Assembly (NCBI GenBank): GCA_029267335.1
Contig: JAJUJC010000001.1
Span: 1-64,000 of the forward strand
Length of the DNA: 64,000 nt
Direction of reading: 5' to 3'
From: Intestinibacillus massiliensis
GTDB lineage: Bacteria > Bacillota > Clostridia > Oscillospirales > Butyricicoccaceae
How positions within the stretch are numbered: position 1 is the first letter of the stretch; every line of letters begins with the position of its first letter. The notes below the pieces were generated by a model. The model searched no databases and was not told where the DNA came from. It saw nothing but the letters and a program-made list of their open reading frames with translations. Below are positions 57,708 through 64,000 of the stretch, piece after piece. The position numbers were made by a program, and so were the translations under genes.

Positions 57708-57986
57708 ATGTACGAAGACAAGACCTTAGTATGCAAAGAGTGTGGCCAGGAGTTCGTTTTCTCCGCTGGTGAACAGGAGTTCTACGCAGAGCGCGGCTTT
57801 ATGAACGAGCCCCAGCGTTGCAAGAACTGCCGCGATGCTCGTAAGAACGCATCCCGTGGCCCCCGTGAGTACTTCACGGCTACTTGCGCTTCCTGCGGCG
57901 GCGAGGCAAAGGTTCCGTTCGAGCCCAAGTCTGATCGCCCGGTATATTGCAGCGAGTGCTTTGCTAAGATGAAGTCTGAGCAGTAA
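57708..57986 (+). CDS. Small zinc-ribbon protein with four CxxC pairs
   Basis: 92-residue protein with CxxC knuckles at C9/C12, C38/C41, C60/C63 and C81/C84, i.e. two zinc ribbons. The N-terminal half (TLVCKECGQEFVFSAGEQEFY, PQRCKNCRDARK) matches the zf-trcl/probable zinc-binding family; the C-terminal half is a second CxxCF-type module. Function unknown; nucleic-acid or protein binding is usual for such ribbons. AGAGAGG precedes the ATG. Confidence 0.9.
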   Translation: MYEDKTLVCKECGQEFVFSAGEQEFYAERGFMNEPQRCKNCRDARKNASRGPREYFTATCASCGGEAKVPFEPKSDRPVYCSECFAKMKSEQ

Positions 57987-57997
57987 TTTGCCGACCG

Positions 57998-58027
57998 AGA
58001 CCCCGTCCGCAAGGACGGGGTCTTTTT
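57998..58027 (+). terminator. Terminator after the zinc-ribbon gene
   Basis: AGACCCCGTCC-GCAA-GGACGGGGTCT followed by TTTTT; a perfect intrinsic terminator. Confidence 0.93.
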
Positions 58028-58068
58028 TGCTGCATGAAATTCCGGCTTTTCGGTTATGATTTTGGGTA

Positions 58069-58097
58069 TTGAAATCTATACCGCAAGGCAGTATAAT
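58069..58097 (+). promoter_or_regulatory. Promoter of the DUF1858 gene
   Basis: TTGAAA (58069-58074), 17-nt spacer, TATAAT (58092-58097), 39 nt before the ATG. Confidence 0.75.
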
Positions 58098-58136
58098 AAT
58101 AACAATCAACTACAATCAAAAATTTGGAGGTCTATC

Positions 58137-58340
58137 ATGGCTGATATCACGAAAAAGACCACGATCGGCGAGGTTCTCGCACGCGATCTGGGTACCGCAC
58201 AGTATTTTCTGGACATGGGCATGCATTGCCTGGGCTGCCCGTCCTCTCAGGGCGAGAGCATCGAGGATGCTTGTGCCGTTCATGGCACCAACGCCGATGA
58301 GCTGGTCGCAAAGCTCAACGCATATTTTGCCGCAAAGTAA
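58137..58340 (+). CDS. DUF1858 small redox-disulfide protein
   Basis: 67-residue protein with the family motif HCLGCPSSQGESIEDAC: the CxxC pair is C31/C34, with a third cysteine (C46) further on. The family is named for a hybrid-cluster-protein-associated redox disulfide domain; the physiological partner is unknown. ATG 58137 follows TTGGAGG. Confidence 0.92.
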   Translation: MADITKKTTIGEVLARDLGTAQYFLDMGMHCLGCPSSQGESIEDACAVHGTNADELVAKLNAYFAAK

Positions 58341-58352
58341 GCATCAAACGCA

Positions 58353-58391
58353 TGAGACCGGCGCGGGCAACCGTTGCCGGTCTTATTTTTA
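58353..58391 (+). terminator. Terminator after the DUF1858 gene
   Basis: AGACCGGC / GCCGGTCT hairpin with an inner loop (with further G-C pairing) and TATTTTT. Confidence 0.8.
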
Positions 58392-58406
58392 TGAGGGAGG
58401 CCGCTC

Positions 58407-59105
58407 ATGCCGGACATTAAACTAACGCCGCGGCTGCAATGTATTGCGGAGCATGTGCCTGTCGGCTCTGCACTTGCCGATGTGGGAACAGACCATGCGT
58501 ATTTGCCGCTGTATTTACTGCAAGAGAAGATCGTATCGTATGCGATCGGCAGCGATCTGCGCACCGGACCGCTCTCGCGTGCGCGCGAAAACGCGCAAAC
58601 TGCCGGCTTGTACGATCAGCTCACGCTGCGACTCGCCGCCGGTCTGGACGCGGTCGCACCACACGAGTGCAATGTCATTTCGATCGCAGGCATGGGCGGC
58701 GAAACCATTGCCGAGATCCTGACCGCTGCCCCATGGACCGCGCAGGGGGCGCATACGCTGCTGTTACAGCCCATGACGCGCATTGCAGAGCTGCGGCGCT
58801 TTTTACGGGTGCACGGGTATCGCATTTGCGCGGAATATGTCTGTCGGGAAGAGCGCCGATTCTATGTCGTGCTGCAAGTACAGGGTGGCGGCACACCGGA
58901 AATGCCTGCGCCTGCGCTGTGGGACTGTTATGTGTCACGGGCGCTGCTGCAAGCGGCACAGGCGCAGCCGTATCTGACCGCGCTGCTGCGCCGCGAGCGG
59001 CATGCACTCGCGGGTATGGAGCGTGGTAAGTCGGAGGAAGCGGAGCTGACCGCCCAAAGGAACATCGTACGCGTGCTGCAAAGCGCATTGGAGGAACTCA
59101 CATGA
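58407..59105 (+). CDS. trmK: tRNA (adenine(22)-N1)-methyltransferase
   Basis: 232-residue class I SAM methyltransferase. The SAM-binding block is LADVGTDHAYLPLYLL, followed by the catalytic region NVISIAGMGGETIAEIL and LLQPMTRIAELRRFL, as in B. subtilis TrmK (YqfN). It modifies tRNA position A22. It overlaps the nif3-family gene by 4 nt, the usual neighbour in Firmicutes. Confidence 0.93.
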   Translation: MPDIKLTPRLQCIAEHVPVGSALADVGTDHAYLPLYLLQEKIVSYAIGSDLRTGPLSRARENAQTAGLYDQLTLRLAAGLDAVAPHECNVISIAGMGGETIAEILTAAPWTAQGAHTLLLQPMTRIAELRRFLRVHGYRICAEYVCREERRFYVVLQVQGGGTPEMPAPALWDCYVSRALLQAAQAQPYLTALLRRERHALAGMERGKSEEAELTAQRNIVRVLQSALEELT

Positions 59106-59881
59106 CGACGGTACAGGATATTTTAACGGTTCTTGAGACTTTAGCGCCGTACTCCCTTGCGGAAAACTGGGATAACTGCGGGCTGCTTGCAGGCGACCGC
59201 ACGACGCAGGTGACGCGTGTGCTATGCGCACTCGATGTGACCGAGGCGGTCGCACAAGAGGCAAGCCGTCTCGGCGCGCAGGTGATCGTAGCGCATCATC
59301 CTGCTATTTTTACTTCTGTCAGCCGTGTGACTGCGGATGACGCGACCGGACGTGTCCTGCGTCATGTCATCACGCACAATATCGCCGTGATCTGTATGCA
59401 TACCAATCTGGACTGCGCACAGGGCGGCGTGAACGATGCGCTCGCAGCCGCACTCAAGCTGGAGAACATTGTGGTGATGGGCGCAGGGGAGAACGGCATG
59501 CTTGGACGCGTCGGAGACTATCCGGGCGTGCCGATGTCTGCTGCCGCCTGCGCGGCATTTGTAAAGCGCCGCCTGCGTGCTCGCGGTGTGCGCTTTGTGG
59601 ACGGTGGGCGCGAGATCCGCCGGATCGCGGTGGGCGGCGGCGCGTGCGGTAAAATGATGGATGCTGCGCTCGCAAAGGGGGCGGATGCCTTTGTCATCGG
59701 GGATTGCAGCTACGATCTGATGCAGCGCGCGCAGGCAATCGGCCTGACCCTCATCGACGCGGGACATTTCCCGACGGAAAATCCGGTCGTGCCTGCGCTT
59801 GCGCACACCTTGCAGCACGCATTTCCGCAGGTGGAAACGACTGTTTCTGCGGTTCATGCAGACTGCATTCAATTTATCTGA
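59102..59881 (+). CDS. Nif3-like dinuclear metal centre protein
   Basis: 259-residue protein of the NIF3/YqfO family. Metal-binding motifs NWDNCGLL, VIVAHHPAIF, CMHTNLDCAQGGVNDALA and the late DAGHFPTEN are intact. Function of the family is not settled (GTP cyclohydrolase-like or metal-centre roles proposed). It is coupled with trmK. Confidence 0.93.
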   Translation: MTTVQDILTVLETLAPYSLAENWDNCGLLAGDRTTQVTRVLCALDVTEAVAQEASRLGAQVIVAHHPAIFTSVSRVTADDATGRVLRHVITHNIAVICMHTNLDCAQGGVNDALAAALKLENIVVMGAGENGMLGRVGDYPGVPMSAAACAAFVKRRLRARGVRFVDGGREIRRIAVGGGACGKMMDAALAKGADAFVIGDCSYDLMQRAQAIGLTLIDAGHFPTENPVVPALAHTLQHAFPQVETTVSAVHADCIQFI

Positions 59882-59899
59882 CAGTAAGGAGCGAAAGAA

Positions 59900-61684
59900 A
59901 TGCCATTAGACGCGATCTGCCTGCGGGCGGTGGTGCATGAACTGGCCGAAGGCGCGGTAGGCAGCCGCGTGGAAAAGGTCTATCAGCCCGAACGTGATGA
60001 AATCATTCTCGCGCTGCGGGGCGTGGGCGGTGCAAAACGCTTGTTGCTGTCTGCGTCACCCAACGCACCGCGCATGCATTTTACCGATGCCGCGCGCGAA
60101 AATCCCGCTGCGCCTCCCATGTTTTGCATGCTGCTGCGCAAGCATATTCAAGGCGCAAAAATTGCCGCGATCACACAGCCCGATCTTGAACGTATGGCGG
60201 TCATCGAACTGGATACCACCGATGAGATGGGCGTCGCATGCAAACGCTATTTGCAGTGTGAACTGATGGGACGATTTGCAAACCTCGTTCTGACAGATGG
60301 GGAAGGGCGCATTTTGGATGCGCTGCGCCGCGTCGAGGGGGATGTTGCCGAGGGCAAACGACAAATTTTACCCGGGCTGTTTTATCACATGCCGCCTGCA
60401 CAAGAGGGCAAAATCAGCCTGCTCGCTGTTTCAGGCGCAGGACTTGCCGCTGCGGTACAGAATGCGGAGGACGAAAGCGGTCTGGATAAGTGGCTGCTGT
60501 CGCACTTTTTCGGTTTATCGCCGCTTTTGTGCCGCGAGCTTGCTTACCGTGCCACTGGGGAAGTCTCCAAGCCGGTGTCCCTGCTGACAGCGCAGGAACG
60601 GGAATCGCTTTGCGCGGTGTTTTCGGATTTTGTCGCGTACCTGCAAGAAAATCGTGAAAAGCCGTGCTTGCTCACGAAAAACGAGGACAAAACCATCTTT
60701 GACTTCACCTGTTTACCCATCACACAGTACGCGGGACTCATGGCGGTTTCGGTAGAGTCGTCTTTTTCTGCAATGCTCGGCACCTTTTATGATAAAAAGA
60801 CCCATGCTGAGCGTATGCGCCGCCGCGCACAGGATACGCTTCGCACGGTGACAACTGCACGCGATCGCTTGGTGCGCAAATTAGGCGCACAGAAACAGGA
60901 ACTGGCGGACACACAAAATCGCGAGACGTATAAACGCCTTGGCGATCTGGTGACAGCGAATCTTTATCGGCTCGAAAAGGGCGCACGCAGTGCCGTTGTG
61001 ACCGACTATTACAGCGAGAACTGCGCGGAAATCGAGATTAAACTCGATCCCCGTCTGTCTCCGCAGCAAAATGCGCAGAAGTATTTCAAGCAGTACAATA
61101 AGGCGAAAACCGCAGAGGAAGTGCTGACCGCACAAATCGCGGAGGGAGAAGCCGATTTACTGTATCTCGAAAGTGTACTTGAGGCGATCGGGGAGGCAGA
61201 AAGCGAACTGGATCTGACCCAACTGCGCGAGGAACTCCGGCAGACTGGGTATCTGTCCAATAAGCAGCAGCACGGTGCCAAGGGCCGCAAGGCAAAGCCG
61301 GTGACCGCGCCACCCTATCATTATCGGACAAGTGATGGGTTTGATGTTTTCGCGGGAAAAAACAATTTGCAAAACGATCTGTTGACCTTGAAAACGGCAT
61401 TTAAGAGCGATATTTGGTTTCATACGCAAAAAATCCACGGTTCCCATGTCATTCTGGTCGTGGACGGAAAAACGCCAACTGAGCTTGCCATGACCGAGGC
61501 GGCGAAAATCGCTGCATATCATTCCAAGGGACGTGACAGCGCGATGGTTCCGGTCGACTATTCTGAAGTGCGCAACATCAAGAAGCCTGCCGGTGCAAAG
61601 CCTGGTATGGTGATCTATCATGTCTATAAAACCGCTTATGTGACACCGGTAGAAGCCGAAGTCGAAAAATTGCGTGTAAAATAA
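59900..61684 (+). CDS. rqcH: NFACT family protein RqcH (fibronectin-binding/Rqc2-like)
   Basis: 594 residues: NFACT-N domain (about 1-225, PMFCMLLRKHI), two helix-hairpin-helix/coiled-coil parts (about 225-450) and a C-terminal NFACT-R domain (about 460-590; NNLQNDLLTLKTA, DIWFHTQKIHGSHVIL). RqcH adds C-terminal alanine tails to stalled nascent chains on 50S subunits. At the position of the B. subtilis DR motif this protein reads E97-R98. Fourth in order after trmK and nif3, and a terminator follows. Confidence 0.93.
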   Translation: MPLDAICLRAVVHELAEGAVGSRVEKVYQPERDEIILALRGVGGAKRLLLSASPNAPRMHFTDAARENPAAPPMFCMLLRKHIQGAKIAAITQPDLERMAVIELDTTDEMGVACKRYLQCELMGRFANLVLTDGEGRILDALRRVEGDVAEGKRQILPGLFYHMPPAQEGKISLLAVSGAGLAAAVQNAEDESGLDKWLLSHFFGLSPLLCRELAYRATGEVSKPVSLLTAQERESLCAVFSDFVAYLQENREKPCLLTKNEDKTIFDFTCLPITQYAGLMAVSVESSFSAMLGTFYDKKTHAERMRRRAQDTLRTVTTARDRLVRKLGAQKQELADTQNRETYKRLGDLVTANLYRLEKGARSAVVTDYYSENCAEIEIKLDPRLSPQQNAQKYFKQYNKAKTAEEVLTAQIAEGEADLLYLESVLEAIGEAESELDLTQLREELRQTGYLSNKQQHGAKGRKAKPVTAPPYHYRTSDGFDVFAGKNNLQNDLLTLKTAFKSDIWFHTQKIHGSHVILVVDGKTPTELAMTEAAKIAAYHSKGRDSAMVPVDYSEVRNIKKPAGAKPGMVIYHVYKTAYVTPVEAEVEKLRVK

Positions 61685-61713
61685 AAAGAAGCCGGACAAT
61701 CCGGCTTCTTTTT
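61684..61713. terminator. Bidirectional terminator between rqcH and the SLH protein gene
   Basis: AAAAAGAAGCCGGA-CAA-TCCGGCTTCTTTTT: symmetric hairpin with A- and T-runs on both sides. Confidence 0.92.
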
Positions 61714-61715
61714 CG

Positions 61716-62693
61716 TTATGCCTCGCGGAGCATCAGCGTGTGATACAGCAGCTCGCAGGCTGTTTTGCGCGTGATCGGGCTGCTCGGATCGCTCTTCATC
61801 TGATCGGGGAGAACCTTTGCTGCGGTCAGACGCGCGGTCGCACCGGCAGCCCATGCGGGAACAGAAGCGCTTTCGGTCGCAGCAGCAGTTATCGGTGTAT
61901 CAAAATCCTCGGTGAGGAGATTGCCGACAATGACACTGGCTTCCGCAGCGGTGATCGGGCTTTCCCCGCGAATTTCTGCTACGCCGGAGGCGGTCTGGTA
62001 GCCGCTGATGAGTCCGGTGGATGCGGCGGCGCTGATATACGGCTTTGCCCACGCAGATAAGCCGGAATCATCGGCAAAATCGGTCTGCATCGTCGGGGTG
62101 ACGGGAAGATCTGCGATCGCCGCCGCCATCGCGATAAATTCGCTGCGTGTTACGGTGTCGTTTGGATGGAAGAAATACGATGCCCCGATTTTTTCACCGG
62201 TCAGGATACCGTGTTCGGACAGACACAGCGCTGCATAATGTGCGGAATCGGTCGACATATCCGAATAGGTCAGCTTTGCGCTGTTGCGCTGCACCTTGAT
62301 TTTTACTTGTGCGGGGGAAGAGAGGTTGCCCAGGGTATCGACAGCGGCATAGGTGAACTTATCCGTGCCGGTCTTGCCCTCAGTCGGCGTGTACTGTAAT
62401 GTGCCGCCATCGACCACTGCCGTACCCAAACGCGGAGATTCTACAATTTTGAAGATCACGGCGTCTCCGTCGGCATCCGTGGCGCACAGTGGCACCTCCA
62501 GATAGACACCGGAGTAGGTTTCACCGGTCACATCCGCAGCGATCGGCGCATGTCCGGTCGCGGAGACCGGTTGGAGCGTTTCTGCGTGGGTACCCCAAAA
62601 GGCAAAGGCCGTCGGCACCGCCATACCAAGCAGAGGAAATGCCAGCACTGCACAAAGCAGGGCGCGCAGGGAATGATATCGTTTCGTTTCCAC
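61716..62693 (-). CDS. Secreted protein with Ig/cadherin-like domain and SLH region
   Basis: About 325 residues: signal peptide (about 10-31, LRALLCAVLAFPLLGMAVPTA), a beta-rich cadherin/tandem-95-like domain (about 50-140; ATDADGDAVIFKIVESPRLG, GTDKFTYAAVDTLGN) and a C-terminal half with three SLH-like repeats (about 145-325). It is probably anchored to the wall polymer like the large glycosidase. GTG 62693 follows AAGGACGG; a TTG at 62720 gives a slightly longer, less likely form. Confidence 0.85.
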   Translation of the reverse strand: METKRYHSLRALLCAVLAFPLLGMAVPTAFAFWGTHAETLQPVSATGHAPIAADVTGETYSGVYLEVPLCATDADGDAVIFKIVESPRLGTAVVDGGTLQYTPTEGKTGTDKFTYAAVDTLGNLSSPAQVKIKVQRNSAKLTYSDMSTDSAHYAALCLSEHGILTGEKIGASYFFHPNDTVTRSEFIAMAAAIADLPVTPTMQTDFADDSGLSAWAKPYISAAASTGLISGYQTASGVAEIRGESPITAAEASVIVGNLLTEDFDTPITAAATESASVPAWAAGATARLTAAKVLPDQMKSDPSSPITRKTACELLYHTLMLREA

Positions 62694-62838
62694 AGAAAAT
62701 TCCGTCCTTTCTATCGGCAATTTACCATTAGTTTGAACATGGAATCAAGGATTATTCCGAAATTCTCACATCACGGTCAGGAAATTTCAGTACATCTTTC
62801 CAGAATTGCTTTTCGTGAAAATAAATGCTGTAAAACCC

Positions 62839-62867
62839 TTGCTGTCTGTCGATTTTTGTGGCATAAT
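62839..62867 (+). promoter_or_regulatory. Promoter of guaA
   Basis: TTGCTG (62839-62844), 17-nt spacer, CATAAT (62862-62867), 43 nt before the ATG. No purine riboswitch is seen in the short leader. Confidence 0.65.
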
Positions 62868-62910
62868 TTTAGATAATCATATTATCGAGTAGGGAAGGAG
62901 AACCGCTTTT

Positions 62911-64000
62911 ATGGAAAAGCATCAGCTAGTTCTCGTTTTGGACTTTGGCGGTCAGTATAATCAGTTGATCGCGCGACGAGTCCGTGAACATCATGTCTAT
63001 TGCGAGGTAAAATCGTATAAAACACCGATCGAGGAAATTCGTGCCATGAATCCGATCGGCATTATCTTTACCGGTGGTCCGAATAGCGTCTATGAGGAAA
63101 ATTCGCCGCATTGCTCGAATGAGATCTTTGAGCTGGGTGTTCCGGTGCTCGGCATCTGCTACGGCTGTCAGCTTATGGCACAGGCACTCGGCGGAGAAGT
63201 GACCGCTGCGACCGATGCTTCTGCGCGCGAGTACGGCAAGACCATGACGTACTACGATACCACGAGCAAGCTGTTTAAAGGTCTGCCCACAGAGGGTATT
63301 TCCTGGATGAGCCACGGTGATTATATGGCAAAGGTGCCGGAGGGCTTTAAGCTGACGGCACACAGCAAAATGTGCCCGAATGTCGCGATCGAGGACGAAA
63401 CACGCGGTTTTTATGGTGTGCAGTATCATCCTGAGGTCAACCATACCATTGGCGGCAGCCAGATGCTGTATAATTTCCTGTATGAAATTTGTCATGCCAA
63501 GGGCGACTGGACAATGGGGGATTATTCTAAAAATACCATTGCAGCCATTCGCGAAAAGGTGGGCAGCGGCAAGGTGCTGCTCGCGCTGTCCGGCGGTGTC
63601 GATTCCTCGGTCGCTGCTGCGCTGCTCGCGGAAGCGGTCGGCAATCAACTGACCTGCGTGTTCGTCGACCATGGTCTGATGCGTAAGGACGAGGGCGACG
63701 AGGTAGAAAACGCATTTGGCAAGTGGGACATCAACTTTGTGCGTGTAGACGCAGAAGAGCGTTTCCTTGGTAAGCTTGCGGGTGTTTCCGAACCGGAGCA
63801 TAAGCGCAAGATCATCGGTGAGGAGTTCATCCGCGTCTTTGAAGAAGAAGCAAAAAAGATCGGCCGCGTCGATTTTCTGGTGCAGGGCACGATCTATCCT
63901 GACGTCATTGAGTCCGGTTTGGGCGACAGTGCAACGATCAAGAGCCATCACAATGTAGGCGGTCTGCCCGACTTTGTTGATTTTAAGGAAATCATTGAGC
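62911..64000 (+). CDS. guaA: GMP synthase (glutamine-hydrolysing), 3' end beyond the window
   Basis: 363 codons are visible. The N-terminal class I glutaminase domain has [14 protein letters not shown], the nucleophile cysteine in [11 protein letters not shown] and the histidine in YGVQYHPEV; the ATP-pyrophosphatase domain begins with [14 protein letters not shown]. It amidates XMP to GMP. ATG 62911 has GGAAGGAG upstream. The C-terminal dimerisation domain lies outside the window. Confidence 0.96.
   Translation, partial: MEKHQLVLVLDFGGQYNQLIARRVREHHVYCEVKSYKTPIEEIRAMNPIGIIFTGGPNSVYEENSPHCSNEIFELGVPVLGICYGCQLMAQALGGEVTAATDASAREYGKTMTYYDTTSKLFKGLPTEGISWMSHGDYMAKVPEGFKLTAHSKMCPNVAIEDETRGFYGVQYHPEVNHTIGGSQMLYNFLYEICHAKGDWTMGDYSKNTIAAIREKVGSGKVLLALSGGVDSSVAAALLAEAVGNQLTCVFVDHGLMRKDEGDEVENAFGKWDINFVRVDAEERFLGKLAGVSEPEHKRKIIGEEFIRVFEEEAKKIGRVDFLVQGTIYPDVIESGLGDSATIKSHHNVGGLPDFVDFKEIIE

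Noticed and set aside
62868-62910. Possible guanine riboswitch before guaA
   Set aside because: The leader is only about 40 nt and has none of the purine riboswitch stem-loops.

Overview
The window is a chromosomal segment of a spore-forming Bacillota (Firmicutes). The evidence is a complete spoIIIAA-AH operon, a SpoIVFA/SpoIVFB-like protease pair, two T-box leaders, a glmS ribozyme and SLH-anchored surface proteins. The GC-rich sequence with these Clostridia-type gene sets suggests an Oscillospirales / Butyricicoccaceae-like gut Clostridia member; the taxon is inference from gene content. It is mostly housekeeping DNA: I see no phage, IS element, CRISPR array or obvious recently transferred island.

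Layout. 1-200: end of a tRNA cluster (Asp, Thr) and a terminator. 200-3600: a decayed LysR remnant, an AEC-family permease, a DacF-like D,D-carboxypeptidase and a small P-loop protein. 3.6-10.95 kb: complete F-type ATP synthase operon atpZ-I-B-E-F-H-A-G-D-C. 11-12.8 kb: YoaK-like (DUF1275) protein facing a DUF421-DUF4363 pair. 12.87-18.2 kb: T-box-controlled ilvB-N-C-D. 18.2-23.2 kb: pyrE, spoIVFA/B-like pair, carD, ispD-ispF, SplB-like radical SAM protein. 23.2-29.4 kb: a surface/spore-flavoured block of poorly known genes (Cys-rich protein, anchored protein, SH3-NlpC/P60 enzyme, 99-aa protein, phosphodiester glycosidase with three SLH domains). 29.4-36.8 kb, minus strand: aromatic amino acid operon aroF-aroB-aroC-pheA-aroA-aroEK under a second T-box. 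36.9-42.3 kb: spoIIIAA-AH and a Gls24 protein. 42.3-51 kb: glpK, aminotransferase-trpS, tagO-wecB, an anchored unknown, a GNAT and a methionine gamma-lyase-like protein. 51-56.9 kb: ruvC-A-B, glmM, glmS with its ribozyme. 57-64 kb: a sigma-H-type factor, two small Cys-motif proteins, trmK-nif3-rqcH, an SLH protein and the 5' part of guaA.

The strongest points for a second look are: (i) the AtpE rotor subunit has a second carboxylate in helix 1 (E29) besides E62, with S63/T64/Y67, the two-carboxylate Na+-type arrangement; (ii) the T-box specifiers read most naturally as GUC (Val) for ilv and UUC (Phe) for aro, so the whole shikimate operon would answer to Phe-tRNA; (iii) aroE and aroK are fused and a dehydroquinase gene is missing from the operon; (iv) a consensus promoter sits about 10 nt before the sigma-factor start codon, so its mRNA should be nearly leaderless; (v) glmS has promoter, terminator-like hairpin and ribozyme in series. 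No wholly new multi-gene system could be demonstrated; the best candidates for undescribed biology are the unrecognised proteins at 23.2-26.1 kb and 48.5-49.3 kb.
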